A stretch of 64,000 nucleotides of DNA from Cyanoderma ruficeps (lineage: Eukaryota; Chordata; Aves; Passeriformes; Timaliidae): positions 18,781,754-18,845,753 of the forward strand of contig VZDJ01000623.1 of the NCBI GenBank assembly GCA_008694505.1. Reading direction: 5' to 3'. This document shows, piece after piece, positions 12,347 through 27,600 of the stretch. The translations under genes and the position numbers were made by a program. The notes below the pieces were generated by a model that worked only from the letters and a program-made list of their open reading frames with translations, ran no database searches and was not told the origin of the DNA. How positions within the stretch are numbered: the stretch's first letter is position 1; the number at the start of each line of letters is the position of its first letter.

Positions 12347-12615
12347 TTCCAGTTCATAAGTAGTATACTTTGTGAAGAAACATTCTGGGAAGTGACTACA
12401 GAGGAGATTCCTCTGTGCTGTTCCTAACTTTCCCAGAAAGTGGAGGAGAGAAGGAAGTCCAGGATGCCAGAGACAAAAGCAGAGAAGGGGAGGACTCCAT
12501 TTTCAGGAAGGAAACCCAACAAAGAGAAAAAAGTCTGGGTCAAACAGGGTAGGAGGTGAGGCATGAGGCGAGCAGAAGAGGAGTAAGAATAGCTAAACCA
12601 GGATTTTGGAGTACG

Positions 12616-12700
12616 AATCAAAGAATCACAGAACAGTTCAGGCTGAAAGCAACCTCTGCAGATGGTCTACTCCAACCCCCCTGCTAGAGCAGGTTCACCT
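12616..12700 (-). mobile_element. CR1 LINE 3' tip, reverse orientation
   Basis: Reads 'aatcacagaacagttcaggctgaaagcaacctctgcagatggtctactccaacccccctgct', the reverse complement of a CR1 3' end. It faces the CR1 copy at 12085-12346 across about 270 bp. Confidence 0.85.
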
Positions 12701-15700
12701 AGAATATTTCCAGAGAAGGAGACTGGATGGGCAACTACAAGGAAGATGGCATCATCTCCTCCCAGGAGGATGCAGTTGTAGGACAAAATACAACTACTGC
12801 TAGTTGCAACAGCAGAAGATCCTATAAAACATGAGGAAAAATCCTTAATAATGAGAGAGGCTGAACTCCGGAAAATCCTTGCAGGCTTTCAAAATTCCTC
12901 AGGGTAAAGCCCTGAACAACAAATTCTGACAGTGAAGTTGGCCCTGCTTTTATCAGGCAGCTGGACTGGGTTTTCCAGAGGCTCCTTCCCATTTGAATTG
13001 TTCTCCAAACCTTTGCGAAACAGATATGGGTCATGTACTTAGATGACGAACAGACAGCAGAGAAGCTTTAGAGCAACAGAGCCTACAAGCAGTATCTGCT
13101 CCCTGTACTGATGCAGTAAAAGGAATTTGACAGCAGAAGTGTCCAGAGAGATGGAAAAACTGGTTGATGATGTCTCATGTGGGCAGAGCTGGTCAGGTTA
13201 CGGAAGCCTGAGTTCACATGATCTTTCCTTTTTTTTTTTTAATTTCATTTTTTGTAGCTAAAAATTAAAATTAATCTTTTCAAAATTTTCCATGAAAGTT
13301 CTGAAAAATATGAGGTTAGGAAATGTGTCTTCTGTAAGGCCAAAGCTTCATAGTGAATTCAGATATTCTTACTGCAGCAAGCACATTCTTATATAATAAA
13401 ATAATCATTGCAACATTGTTTGCTTTTACTATCTTTGTTCAAGAGTAGATAAGGAAATGTTTTTATCAGCTAATCCTAAATAACATCCCTCTCAGCTATC
13501 ACTAAAACAAACCAAAGCAAAATAAAGCAAAACAAAGTAAAAAAGTATATTAGGCTGTTGAAGGTACGTAATTTTTTCATATATTTCCACTCCAATTAGT
13601 GCTGGGGCACAGGAAGAGCATAAAATAAAATAATGGTAGTAAACTTACAAAATTCCAGACAAAGCCTATCAGGTAAGATTTTAGCTTAAAAATGTTTTTT
13701 ATCGTAAAACTTTCTTCCATCATGAGTACTTATATTGTAATTTGTGCTTTTTATAATACTCACAAGTTTTATGACTCCACTGGCTTTCACTTTAAAATGT
13801 TACAAAAAATCCTGGCAAGAGTAGTGGATTGAGGAATTTCAAACCTCCAGCTTCATTAATTGTTGTTTACTCTTGGAAAAAGCTCCTCGTAACAGACTTT
13901 AGCATATGTTTCTTGCCTTACATATGTGATTCAAGACCATATGTTTCCCCTAATCTGCCCCTTGTGTTTCACCATCGACATCAGGCAAGTTATTGCACTG
14001 CTGAACTGGACCAAACACACCTTAATCGAGCTGTTTGGAGGGAATGATGCCCAGTTAGATGGGGTTCCAGGTGCTTTAATTGCCTCTCTAGACATTTTAA
14101 GTCCAAAATATAAATCTCTACTGCCCTTCTGCAGCTGCTGATTCTTCCATCTGCTGCTTAGAGTCTGCAGAGGACTGTGTTTAATGTTGAAATTACCTAT
14201 GAATTTCACAGTCTGTTCATTGGCACATTCAGAAATACCACAAAGAGCATAAAACCATTTATATCTGTGCAAGCCCCAACAGGGCTGTCACGTTGAGAAT
14301 CCCTGTATCACATCTCCTAAGTGGGTAAACATTGACAAAGCATCACTGCTGGAAAAACCTCTGCACAAAGTGCAGCTGGAAATAGACCTGCCATGATAAC
14401 TCCATGACTAGGTGACCAAACCAGTTCTTTCCCTACCCTGATGGGTATTTTCTATTCCCCAAGTGGTGCCTTCCTTGGCAGTCCTTGGGGAACGCTATCT
14501 GGATCCTATCAATTTATCCTCCTTTTTGACCCCATTTATAGAATGTTATGCTCCTTACAGGGCATTTAAATAATCTCTGGAGAACTGAACACAACAAATT
14601 GGCCACTGGGACCTCAGAAGCAGAGGGGAAGAGCCTGAACAAGACTGTTGGGAAGTACCACCCTCCCATATTTCCTGATGTATTCCTTAAAGCAATTTCC
14701 TTCCTCCAGGGGACATTGACCCACGGTGTGCCATACTCTACATGGTGCTCTGAACAGGAGGCTGTATGAGAGAAGGGAGAGAAAAGTCACCACAGCTTTC
14801 AGTCACCGTGTTTCATGTGGAAGGTCTACGGATGTGAACCATGAGTGGTCAGTTCTGCCTGCCTCTATAGCTCAGATTTTGAGGCAGTTAAGGATAAAAT
14901 GAAGGTGCCATCTTTTGAGGAAGAATAAAATGAGGGTGTCACCATGAAGGAAACCCCAGGGTATCTGAAAGGCAACTGAACACCAGTTTCTGTGTATCCA
15001 GTTGAGCTCGTGGTTGAATAGGAAGTCAGATTTGGTCCAAGAAACAGGCTCCAAGTGTTTTACCTTAACAGGTCGATACGCTAAACCTGATCTCTGAAGT
15101 CATAAGTCAGCCTACTCTCTTAAAAAGTAACCAAAACTAGAAATCAGGATAAACTTTCATCCGAGAAGATTTTGCACAGCTCTCTGCCTGTGAACACCCA
15201 ATGTCATGTTGTCCTCTTTGTTTACTTTTTTCTCCCCCTGCTCCCTTAGACTGCTCTTAAGGAGGCTTTCCCATAGATCCAATAAAACTGCAATGACATC
15301 ACATGCTTGGGCACGAGAGAATGTGCCACTTCATTTGGTTTGCATCACGTACTTCCAACTGCTTTTCAGTAGGCCTCTGGATTCACATACACAAAGCATT
15401 TTCAGATGTTTCCTAGCAGAGTACCCAACTGATGCACATTTAAATAAATCACTTACTTCTGTCTGTGGAGCACTGCTTTCAGCATCTCATCGACCAAAGG
15501 GTGTTTTTTTCTTACCATTTCTTCTTTCACAACTTGCTTGTTGCAATTTTGATCTTGTGCAAGAGTTGTTATGGGAATAAAGTCTTATCTCAAAGAAAGA
15601 TCTTGCTTTGTTTGGATTAAATAAAACGAGCAGATCTTCTTATCTTTCCTTTTCCAATAATAATAATAAAGGCTTTATTCCATTAATAAAGCCTAAAAGA

Positions 15701-18700
15701 CATGCCTAGCACATAGCTAAGTTTTCTATACAAACATCCAGACCTCTCTTGTTTTCCACCGCGCTGTTTCAGACATCTCACAAGTTAAAAATAAGTCCAC
15801 AATATGCTATCTGCACTGAAAAGTAATGGAAATTATTTTTTCACCAAAACAGTGCAGTTTTTGAATTGTCTCAACTGTAAATGAATGAGGTCAAGTTACA
15901 AACTGTTCCCCAGCCAAGACCTCACAGCTCTCTACACCTCTCCTTGCTTATGAAACAGTTTAAAATATTTTCATGTTTTACTTGACAAATGGGAGAGGCT
16001 AAGACTATCTCCAGTATCATTAATATCCTGACTAGGGATAATTTATTAGGACACAAGTCTGTGGCAGCTGCTCCAATCTGCCTTGTGCTGTCCTGCTTTG
16101 CAGAGCTCCCAGGTTTGCTCCTCAAGGAACACGGTCTCAAGAATTAGGTTACAAAACCTGGCAAAGTTTTCCAGCCAGACACTGTGAGAGAGTTCAGAGA
16201 AGATCTTGGAGCAACTGGGAAAAGTGTGAAAAACAGGACCTTTGCAAAAAGGTTGTGAGAGCTGGTTCACAGAGGAAGGGACAGAATTAAAGCATACAAA
16301 CAGAAAAGGGAAATCTGAATCAGAGGGAAAGCACGAAGAAACACACAGAAAAAGTGAGTCCAATGTTGGGTGGATTTTTACAGTCTTACTGGTGGCACAG
16401 ATGCAAATGTATGCTGGGATCAATCCTGAACCTGGGAATGCAGCAGAGCCTGCCTCCTGGAAGAGGCTTTGTGCATGGGGAAAGGAGTGGATGCTTCCCC
16501 ATCAGTTTGGTCTTAGAGTTGTTGAAACATAAATTATTCAGGACTTTTAAGACAATTCTAATTATCTTGGATGGCTTTCATACCAGCCTGAGTGCCTAAA
16601 TCCTTCTTGTTCTATGAATGAAAATTGTCCCAGAACAATTAACCCAACATATGCAGGTTCCTGAGGTTCCTGACTGGGGGGAGCCCTTTGGTAGGGTAGC
16701 TTCAGTCCCACCAGTGAAGGCACTGCTGGCATTGGTGCTCACTTTTTGTTTTGCCAACAACATGTACAGGGCAGCTGATGACATCAGGTCAGGTTCCATG
16801 TATCCACCAACTTTTTGAACTGCTCAGAGGACAAACGAGGTGAAAACTGCTGACACCAAGGTGAAAACCTCAGAAAAAGTGAGGCTTTGTACAAAGCATC
16901 CATTCTTTTAATGCATTTCTTGCTTTTTCTTCCCCAGCTGTTCTGTATATTCCATCCCGACCACTGACCTCCTCTCCCTCTGTTCTTCACTGGACTTCTC
17001 CCATCTGTTTCAGGCCATCTGTCTCAAACAGAACATAAACTCAACAAAATTTAAACCCAAGCTGAACTTTTGAACTGTATCATATTTGAGTGTACCGGAA
17101 ATTAGGTCAGGGGAATTCGTGCACCCATATTTCATTAAGAAGTGAGGCCTCTCTTCCTTGTTTATTATTTCTAGAACATTTAAATTTATTGAAATAATAT
17201 TATTCACTAGGAACAAAACTGCTCTAATTGTAACAGTCTTTTCAATGTATCAAAATATTATAGTACCAATAAAGTTTGTGCTGTAAAGGGTGCAGGGAAA
17301 TAATGAATTGTGGGCTGGCACTGCGTCAAAAATGCAGCTGTTCTCAAAAACTTCTGACCAAGGGAAAATGGTGTCTACTCTTGACTGTTCATAGTGTAGG
17401 CATAAAAACATCACCACAGTCCTACTGAAAAGGTAGAAGGTCAAATATTCATGGGAATTTTTTTTCCCTTTTGTAATATGTTTTTCTGAACCTGTTGATT
17501 TCTACAATGTAGGGGTTTGGATCACCAAACATAGCTGAAAGCATTTTTTCATTCAACATGTCATGCAGTGTGTTATTTGTAGCAAATACAAAGGACTTCA
17601 AAGCAGTAATGACAACTTATAAACCTGTAAGGTTCCTTTTAAGGAAAATTTTTCATCAGAACCAACATAAAATTCACTTATAAATCAGTGCGCTCTTTGA
17701 ATCTAGATAGAGAAAAAGGAACATTTTTTTGCCATGCTTCAAGTGAGAACCTGTCCATTTTACAGTCCCACTGACTGCAGGAACCAGGACTGTTCTGTGT
17801 ATCAAAACATGTCTGAAAAGAGCTTCCAGTCAAATTCAACCAAAAAATGGTTGGAGAGGAGCACAGCCTGGTTCCTCTCACAGATGGGGAGGACCTGAAT
17901 AAGTGTTTCCAAGGACACAGAGAAACTGCACAAGATGACTGCATTTGGAGCATCCATGTACAGTTAATATTAGCTTGCACACTGTTCTCGCTTTCTATTC
18001 GCAACAAAATGCATTTTGCATTGGCTAAGGATGAAATTGTGCACAAGGCAGGGGCACTGCACTAATCTCAATGCACCTTTACTGAGTTTCCTTGTAACAG
18101 CCATTCCCCATCTCTCTAGATCACCTGGAGTAGAAGCTAAACTTGAGGCTTCCAGTTTAGCAACCAGACCAACAATCTGCTACTTGTTCAAAGCTCAGTG
18201 GAATGAGGCTTCCTCATACTGTTCTGCTGTCCAGATGATTGCCTACATCCTTCCCTTAGGCTGGGAAAGCACACATGTGGCTGCCAGAAGAGAGCTGGAC
18301 CCTAGGCTGCTGTGACAGAAAGCACCTTGCCATTGTTTAGCAACACCTGTGTAACACTGGCTTTTGGATACAACAGTAGGGACTAAATCATGCTCTCCCC
18401 AGACCCCGCCTCCTTGGTGCTACTGTTTTCCTTTCATGCAGTAAATCATGTCATAAATGTCATAAATCATGTCTTTGTAACTCAACATTGTATCAGGCTA
18501 CATGGAGTACATTCCTCCATTAAGGCAACAGCCCCCTGAGCACAGTTGCTCCAGACAAATCCTGTGCCAGGAAAAATGCTTCTGGGGAAAAGGCACTGGA
18601 CAACCCCTGCCAGCAGCTCTCTTTGGCATCCCCAGGGGTGCCCTGCATGGATGGGCACAGACAGCTGTATATTTGCTCTACCCTGGTGCTGAGGTGGTCG

Positions 18701-20834
18701 GCCTCATGCCAGCTCTGTTTGGGATCTGGATGGCTTTGTGTGCCTGAGCTCACAGCTTCCACCAAGGAGCTTTCATGGGCACAGCCCCAGACAGGGTCAG
18801 CTCAGGCCCTACCACATCTCAGCATTGAGAAGCCCAAAGCAAAGCCAAAGGCTGAAGAGCCAGGAGGTGATGAAGCTGTCCTACAGCACTCCACTTTATG
18901 AAATTAGGAATCAGCTATGCAACCCCTTGGTCCCCTCTGGCTGGCAGCAAGGACTCAGTATCCAGATACACTGCTCTGATGCCCAGTGCTGCTTTTATCC
19001 AGTGTAAGGAAGTTGCCCCAGAAAGGGCAGCACAGTGTGCTAGCATGCCTCACAATAAGTGGTTTGCAAATTGGTCTGAAGATTGTTGCTAACATCACAA
19101 ACCCAGGACAGCTGGACTGATGGGCAGCTGGGATGTGAGGGATAAGGACTTGCTATGTGTCACCCGTGATCAGTCAACACAAGCAGCCCCATTTCCCTTT
19201 GGGGCTCTGGAGAAAGCTGTGGTACTTGCAGGATAGCAGTGCTCCAAAGAAAACTATATTTGGCGCCTGGAAATGAAGAAGCAAGTAAGGATGGAACTAG
19301 TTTTGCAGCCTAAGGAATGTGTTAGGTGCAGTCCATCATTCCTTCCCACTGAGGAAGAGTGACCCAGGCCCCAACAGGATTTTGTTTTCTCTGCAATCTT
19401 GTGGTTACACTCAGCAAAGCACAAAAAGAGATGGGACAAGCTTAAGCAGTCCCTGGGTGCAGACCACAGCCCTTTGCTCCCTGTGTACTGAGAGGGAAGA
19501 TAGGCTGGGAGGGGTGAAAATAGGCTACAGAGCAGCACAGAGGAGGGGTTTTTTTTGGCTGATTCAGCAATGTAATTTGAGCAGAATGTTTGGCTGCCTG
19601 CTCCTGACTGAGATGATTAAAAAAATAAGTAGTTCCCTGATTATCAGCTGCAGAAATGATAGTCAATTTAACAAGCCAAGTATTAAATTCTTCTCACAGT
19701 GGGAGGATTGCCCCTATTGGGATGGCCTGGAAAACGCCCAAATGGGCATGAGAAATTGACTGGAGTGCAGGCAAAGATCATGTAAAGTAGGAGACTCTTT
19801 TCCTGAGGTAGTTTTCAGTCTTCAGCCTCTGCTGGAAAAGTTCCAGGTAATGCAGATTGGCATGCATGTGGACATAGGGCACAGGACATTTTGTTCTACC
19901 CATTTATTGGCAGTGATTGCAAGGCAAACTAAGCATCCTTCCTTCAGGCATAGCTCTTCTCGTCCTGTGTCCTTACTCCCTGTTCAGGTGGCTCTCACTA
20001 GAGATAGATGGATAGATAGAAGGATCTCTGTTCTTAATTTTCCCCATAAATTCTGGCTTGAATCACAGTTCAGATTACTTTTATTGCTGAGAGGGCAGAG
20101 GTCCGGAGTAGCTGTCATCACTAGGTAAGAGTAGAAATCAACAACTAATCAACATTTTTTCATTTATTTACAGTATTGAAATTAATTATCAGTGTCTGAA
20201 TATCTAAGACCCTTTCTTTTAAGGTTCCCCAAAACCATCACACTCCCACATCACTACTGGGCTCTTGTAGAGTATTGAAGCTGAGCCTTGGAGGAGTTAA
20301 TTGAGTGTAGCAGTGTAGGTGGAAACTAAATGTGGAAGCTGTGAGTCACAGTCAATTTCTCATTTCCCTCTATTGTTTGTATTACTTGTACTGTTTTCAG
20401 ACCTTCAGTTTCTGAAAACTGGCAGCTTTAGCCAGGCCAGTAGAAATAAACAGCAATCTATAATTAACATCAGAGAAATAAATACCCTAAAGACTAACCA
20501 ATACATGTAACTAGCAGCTACCCGACATCCCCAGTTTGAAAGGCTCTGCTTGTTGGAATGGTTGCTTTTCATGATAAGGTTAACTGATGGCATAACCTAA
20601 AAAGGGTCCTGTGGGGTTTTGGTTGGCAGAGGGTGGCAAGAGTCCAGCCAGGGCACCAATGCCAATTCAGACAGGAAATTTGAGAACATAAAAAGGAGCA
20701 CAGACAGAACTCCAAATTCAAACCCGACAATAGAACACTATTGATGCAGAAGGGGGAAGAGGAGTGCTTGTACATACACTGTACTTGTTTAAGATCTCTG
20801 ATTGCACCCATGTTGATAAGGCACAAAAATATAT

Positions 20835-21655
20835 AATAGAATGTTTTGGGGTGAAAGAGACCTTAAAGACAATCTAGTTTCAACACTTTCCACTAGGCTG
20901 TTCAAAGCCTCATCCAACCTGTCCTTAAACACTTCCAGGGATGTACCAGACACTGCTTCTCTGAGAGACACATGCCAGTGCCTCATTGCCTTCACAGGAA
21001 AGAATTTCTTCTGAATTTCTAATCTAAACCTTCTCACTTTCAATATGAAGTCATTGCCCCTTGTCTTGTCACTACACACCTTTGTCAAAAGTCCCTCTCC
21101 AGCTCTCTTGCAACCATTTAGGCACTGGAAGGAGCTCTAAGGTCCCCCCAGAGCCTTCCTTTCTCGAGGTTGAAAAACTCCAGCTTTCTGAGCCTATCTT
21201 TCTAGCAGAGGTTCTCCAGCCTTCTGAACATCTTCCTGTCCTCCTCTGGGCTTGCTTCAGCATGCCCACATCCTTGTGTTGGGAACCCCAGAGCTGGATG
21301 CAGCTCTCCAGGTGGGGTCTCATGAGGGCAGAATCACCTCCCTTGCCTTGCTGGCCACACTGCTTTCGATGCAGACCAGGATGTGCCTGGCTTTCTGGGC
21401 TGTGAATGCATATTGCTGGCTCATGTCATGCTTCTTGTTCATCAGTGCCACCAAATTCCTCTGCTCAGGGCTGCTCTCAATCTATTCTCCACCTAGCCTC
21501 TGTTTGTGCTGTGGAATTGCCCCCACCTGAGTCCAGGCCCTTGCACTTGGCATTGTTGAACTTCACAAGGCTCATGAAAATACACTTCATCAGTCTGACC
21601 AGGTCCCTTTGGATGACATCCCCTTCCTCCAGCGTGTTGACAAGCTGTTATGGGA
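20835..21655 (-). mobile_element. CR1 LINE, ~820-bp 3' portion
   Basis: One of the two longest CR1 copies in the window. On the + strand it runs from the reversed 3' end ('aatgttttggggtgaaagagaccttaaagacaatctag') through 'cacttccagggatgtaccaga', 'cagatcc'-type middle sections, 'cagctctccaggtggggtctcatgagggcag' and 'tgcacttggcattgttgaacttcac' to 'gtccctttggatgacatccccttcctccagcgtgttga'. It is the 3' untranslated part plus distal ORF2 remnants and encodes no functional protein. Open frames here are repeat-derived. Confidence 0.9.
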
Positions 21656-24600
21656 ACCAGGGAAAACATATTTTTATCCCATTTCACCTGAGATATAGAA
21701 AATTGCATTTTCAAAAGATTTCAAAAGCTTATCAGCCTGAACTCCAACTGTAGGGCATAGTTTACAGTGGAACAACCATGGTTATTGTATAGGAGGTTTT
21801 TTAACGCAACATCCTATGCCATTGAATTGCACATGCTCTTTGTTGGATAAAATACCAGTTTGTGAGAGGTAACCATGGAGATGAGGAGAAATAACAGCCT
21901 CAGTCCTACTGACTTGACCTCATGTGCCAACATGATCCCAGAACCACTTTTGTGGCTTCACATATGTGCAATTCAGCAAAATCAAGGGGAAGGTCAATGT
22001 GCATTATCTCACTCAACTGGGAGAAGAGGAAGGAGAATGGAGCTTTGATCACAGAGCTTGTGGACTTGAGAAACCTCACTGTATAGACACATGGCTCTAA
22101 CAAGACTGAAGAGAGCTTATTTCTTTCTTTCTAAAAGAATGCACCAGATTGCCTTGAAATCATGGCTTCACCTGGGCTGTATGTCCTGCCAAATTTCAAC
22201 ATGAAAATTTGCATGAATAACCACAGGGAATGAGCATGAAGCTGCTGATATCACTGATGACTGATGATGACTCGTGTGACAGCTTTCCAGATGCTACTGA
22301 TGGATGTGCTGCCATGGGACAGCCTGGTCCAGGGATCCAGATCTCATGCCAGAGAAGGGCATAGGAAGGCAGATGCAACATCATGATGCCTATCTCTTAT
22401 CTCTGAGCGTGAATCCAGACTGCTGTGCACACCAGGAGGAGGAGAAGGATGATCCTGAAGAAGGGCTCTCTGAAAGAGGCTTATGAAGGAAAAACAGGTT
22501 TCTGTGTCCCAAATAATATTTAAACCTTGGAGCTGTACTTGCATTCCAGAGGCACTTAACCCATGAACCTCTTAACCATGGTTAACTGATGGGGAAGAGA
22601 TTGTGATGCTGCCTGTGTCCTCCATCCAACTTAGCCCAGTGAATGGCACAGAGCACTGAGGACACATCCAAAACGTTTGGGGCTTTAGAGTGGGGCTCTG
22701 TGGGCCTGAGAGATTTTTAGGCTGCTAGCAGCTGCTACCTTTTCTCAAGGAAAAGCTTCTCAAGAAAACTTTTTTCTCAAGACAATCTTGGCAAACAACT
22801 ATCCTTTCTCAAAACAATCTTTGTCCAGCTGGTGTTTTCTGTTTCTCTAGTTTTAGCAGTGGTATTAGAGAGGTGTGGTTCCTACTCCCCAATCATGTTA
22901 CGTCTGTATCAGAACACATTGTTAAAGATAGCAAAAATTCAGAAAATAAGGCCTTCTTTTTCTATACTTTTGCCTTCTGAAATATTTGGAGTCTTTCATA
23001 TCCTACAGCAACAGGCTCCCTTCACTAGAAGTGACTTAGAGGCATTTGAACCATTGCTCTCTATTCCAGGGATATTCCTCTTCCCTGGGATTGATATTGA
23101 GCTGTTCCTAATCTTCCATTTCATGAATGGCACATAATCCTCGCCTTGGTTTCTGCTGATTCCTGATCTAAATAGATCAAATCAACCCAACTGTTTTATT
23201 TGACCACCTGAACAGAAAATGGCTTAAAAGTTTCATTTCAAGTTGATATAACTTACCTGCTTCGTTTCTAATTGAACCAGTGATATGTGTGATAGGATTA
23301 ATCTTTATTGACCACAGCTCCACCAGCTCTATTCTAGACAGAGGCAGTCACCCATTAGAGTAGAACAGCCTTAGCCAGACCCAGAAATTATTGGTTTGCT
23401 AGTGTTTTCATCTTCAGGGAAACAAAGTCACTCAAAATTTATAGCTGAAAACAATTTTGCAGTAGTTCCAATGAGATACAAAGCAGATACCTTCAAGAAA
23501 CTTAAGCAGAGCAGAGCTGACTGATGCTTCTTTGGTGCCTCAACTTTGATCCATATTTCAAAGACTGAACTGAGAGTGGATCTGTGCTACCAAACTTGGT
23601 GTGTGCTTCTTTCATAACAGAGATTTCCAAAGCATTGTATTTGGGGTTCTATTCATACTCATTGTTCCTTATAAACTCTTCTCTTTTCTCTTATTGTCTG
23701 TGTTTGGGAATGCCTGTTCTCAGTTTTCACTCCTAGCAGATATTTTCCCGAATGAATTCAGATTTATTGCTCTCTAGTTTTGGTATTCCAGTCTCAAGAT
23801 GTTCCATTTTACACTTGAAGTATCTCATTTACTTCTAAAGCATCACTTGAGATTTGAAGAAGACCTGAGACCCACCTAAGCTCAAGTACAACTGGTTGAG
23901 CACAAGAAAAGCACCAAGAGTCAGTCTTAAATGATCCAGTATAAATCATTGCACCAGCGCTATTGAAGAATGTGTTCGGTTTCAGCATCTGACACCAAGA
24001 GAGATTACAAACTTGTAATGGGTTTCAACAGAAAATGGGAAATTAACAGGAAACAGTTATTGGGAAAATCTGTTTGATTCTCAAAATAATGCTTTCCATT
24101 ACAGCAATGTGTTGCACTGGGAAAAACATCCAAAAGGAAAAAATCTTCACAGATCATTAATGAGTATAGTAACAGCAAAAATAATGATGCACTGACTCTG
24201 GTAATTGGAAAAATCACCAAGCATAATAAAATGGACCACCATCAAAGGAATCTTGTATTAGAAAAACATACAGATTACAAAGGGAGAGAATGACATATAG
24301 AAAGTGCATAATAATGTAATGCTGAACAATCAGTCATCTGAAATCCTGTTTTAGACACACAAGCAATTCCCTCATCTACACAATGGTTGTCCTCTTTCTT
24401 ATTCCTTTCCACAATATTTACTTTCTTATGCACTTTGCATAGTTAGTGGCATAACCAGAACTCAGAAGAGCCTTTCAAAACACAGAATTCAGCTTACCCA
24501 AGTAATCCCTTCAAGTACCCATCAGAGCTGTGATATGACAGCAGCAGCATTTACAATCCTGAGAGTCGAGATAATATCCTGGTGTACACTGCAAATGACA

Positions 24601-27600
24601 GAAAAGCGCTTCCTGTTGGCATCTGAGTGGAGTGCTGAATTTTTAAGATGCACTTTATCCATCAGGCTCTGATGGAAAAACAATAATCGCAAGTGGGAGA
24701 GAAGACTGATGATCTTCTGGTCATTTAGCTCTTCCCATTTGCTCTCTACCTTGCAAGAATTTTTATGTCACATTTGAATCAAATCAACCATTTAAGGACC
24801 TCTGATCTTAGTTTGTCACTGGCAAACATTTTTGCTCACATATAAATAATCTCTTCCACCTAAGCTACAATGTGTTCACATTGTTCAGAAAACATATTTT
24901 AAGTCTTTGTTTTGGTAGAGGATACTTTCTTTTTTACTTTTATTAAAGTTTTTTAAAATAATTTTTAAACTAATTAAATCTGGAATCTGATCACCTTCAG
25001 GGTCATCTTGTGAAAATCTTTTTTCAGATATGGGCTCTGAGTTCTGGCCAGAAAATGGTCAGATTAATCCATCTCACTCCATTACGCTTAAAGCTGGGCA
25101 GATAATTTGAGGTGCTGGTCTATAACCAACAGAGAGACAGAGGCACCTCCAGTGGAGTCACATCACTAAGAAATTATTTTACATATTTTGGGGCAGAAAG
25201 AATGTTCTTCAGAGATTCTTTTTACTCTCCCTGGCCAATAGTAGAACAACTTAAAGCAGGAACATAATTTTGCAGAAGCTGAAATGAAGATACAAAGATA
25301 CAAAGAATCATCAGTTACTGAGGGATTAGCCGTCTCATCTGGTCTTTCCTTTTCATTAGTAACAGCTCAGAAAAACTTTTTCCAAGGAGGGTCCAGGAGT
25401 ACATGATTCACCCTAGGAGACTGAATGGGGGCTCAGGTAACTTTTTCCAGATCTTCCCAGCTTGTGTCTCTACAATATTGCATGGAATAAAGATCAATTA
25501 CTGCATCAGAGTCCTCTACTATCAGTCTAAAAGGGCCTCATTCTCTCCAACAATAAAAAAGTGGAGCTCAGACACAAATATCACCATCAAATATGTTTAT
25601 ATTTAATCTGGCAAACCCCACCATTACAGTTCAAATAGAAAGCACATCTTGTGCAATTTAGTCTCAAATATTTACAGTTTTGATATTGCAGCTGGGTATC
25701 TCCTACTTTCTAGCAAAGGACAAAGATTTCCAAAGGCATTGCAATGCATACAATATTTATTCAAAGTAAAGTCTCTTTGGTATCTGTTAGTGAGTGATAA
25801 TGTGAGAGGTTGAAGAGCAACCTCACAGTTTATATTTCAGCTCAATTTCTGGTTGTCTAGAGACCAGATGTTTAAGCAAGAAGATGATTAGCACTGAGTA
25901 GGTGGAAGGTTTGAGGACAGGATGATAATGTAGAACTGAAGATTAAACATTCTCCAGAATCTTATGTGACTGTAAATCAGTGGACTTCCTCAAGCTGCAC
26001 CAGGCAACAAATTCCAGGTATGCCCTCTGTCAAAATGAAAATTCCTAACAGTGAGAATAGTTATGATCTGGCTTTGACAGACAGTAGTTAATAAACTAAT
26101 GGGATGAAAGCAATTTTGTTTGAATTTTAAGGTAGATGGAATTTAAAAATTAATTGAAGATCACCTTCTACCATATTGTTACAACAAAATTGAATGGATA
26201 AATGAGTGCAGCACATAAAAGCCTAAGCAATTCCTAGAATTAGTCCTTGGAGAAGGCAAAGATTTCTTCCTGTGTATTTGGAAAAGGATTTAAATTCCTG
26301 ACCCATGCACCAAAATGTCAAACCAGTGATTATTACAGCAAACTACTTCTTTCTCTGTCCTTCACAACATTATGCTGAATGGGCTTCTCAAAAAAGAGCA
26401 GGGATGAAATAGATCAGTCTCATCAGAAAATGGGTGACCGCAGTTCCAAGTGTATGGTACCTCTTGGGTTACTATTTCTATGCACTTCTGCATAGTTCAA
26501 GAAGGAATATAAGCCTTACTCCACCTCATTTCTACATCTGATGACATATTATCTTTACCCTACATGCTGTCAACTTGACATATATTGTTCTAACAAGTTC
26601 AAAACCAAGTGCAGTGGTAAAATTCCAGAATCAGTGAGCTCTAATTTGAATGTCACAAAAGTTTTCCCCAATGTCTGAACTTTTTCCTTACTCTGAACAT
26701 TTTTGACCCAGTCTAAAATGTTGTAGAATGAATTCTACTTAGGATTGACTGGCTCAAACCCTCAGACTCTGTCCTCTTGCCACAGCAGCCGCAATATTAT
26801 TGCACAATAGCAAAATGATATGATGAGTTTTTCATAGAGACTGATTTCCAAGACAATAGTTTATTTTCCATTAGAGATATGAAAGATATAAACAGGATCT
26901 AAACTTTCTTCCTGCAAACATTTACTTATGTTCTACACTTCATTTATCAGAGTGAGCTAATTGACATCAGACATTTGTGCACACAAAGTTAAATAAGTGC
27001 ATGAATACTATCACTAGCACAGAGGGTCAAAAACTAAAGGAAAGCCCTTATGCAAACAGTTATATATATTCAAGTGGGTGGTTAGGAAGTTACAGCTGTC
27101 AGCTGAGCTCTGGTACTTGGCTTGTGCATGTTCTTACTGTGCAAGGGCACAACTCCACTTTGACATGAGTGGTGGAGAGATCTAAGCATGAGCATCTCCC
27201 AGGGCAGCTGATGTACACCAAGAGCAGGAACATGCACAGTGGTGACAGCTCAACCGCAAACAGCATCTCAGCAAAGGTCAACAGAGATGTGCTGCCAAAC
27301 CTCTGAACCCTCCTTCTCCAAACCTGCCTTTCAAAGGTCACCGCTGCAAGTGATGGAAAGATTTGTGCAGGGGATGAGGAGTGTTTTCTATTTTAGCTCG
27401 AGGAGCTGCACTAATCTTGCTGTAAGCTTCAGGAGAGGACCTGTAGATCCCTTGAAAAATAAATCTTTATTTTATCTCAGCACTGCCTTTTTCAAGAAAG
27501 AGCAACACTCAAAAGATTTGCACAGCTGAAGTGATTACTGAAATTCCTCTGAAGCATTTACTCAAATAGAGTGAAACCTTGACTAGCACGAAAAATTTTA

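Larger units (their letters stand above)
8871..20834. other. intergenic stretch, no gene recognised
   Basis: Apart from the CR1 fragments listed separately, I see no exon-like open frame with a recognisable family, no structural RNA and no intact transposon. Low-complexity sites include an A-rich run at about 13500-13545, TAA repeats near 15658-15668, a duplicated CATAAATCATGTC tract at 18435-18478 and a short GATA-type repeat near 20004-20025. Non-coding transcripts cannot be excluded. Confidence 0.6.

Noticed and set aside
15206..15580. A 124-codon + strand open frame
   Set aside because: No family likeness, no convincing splice sites or conserved pattern; sequence composition is that of ordinary intergenic DNA.
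20835..21655. Several overlapping open frames of 80-115 codons on both strands
   Set aside because: They fall inside a CR1 LINE 3' portion and show no intact reverse transcriptase or other domain.
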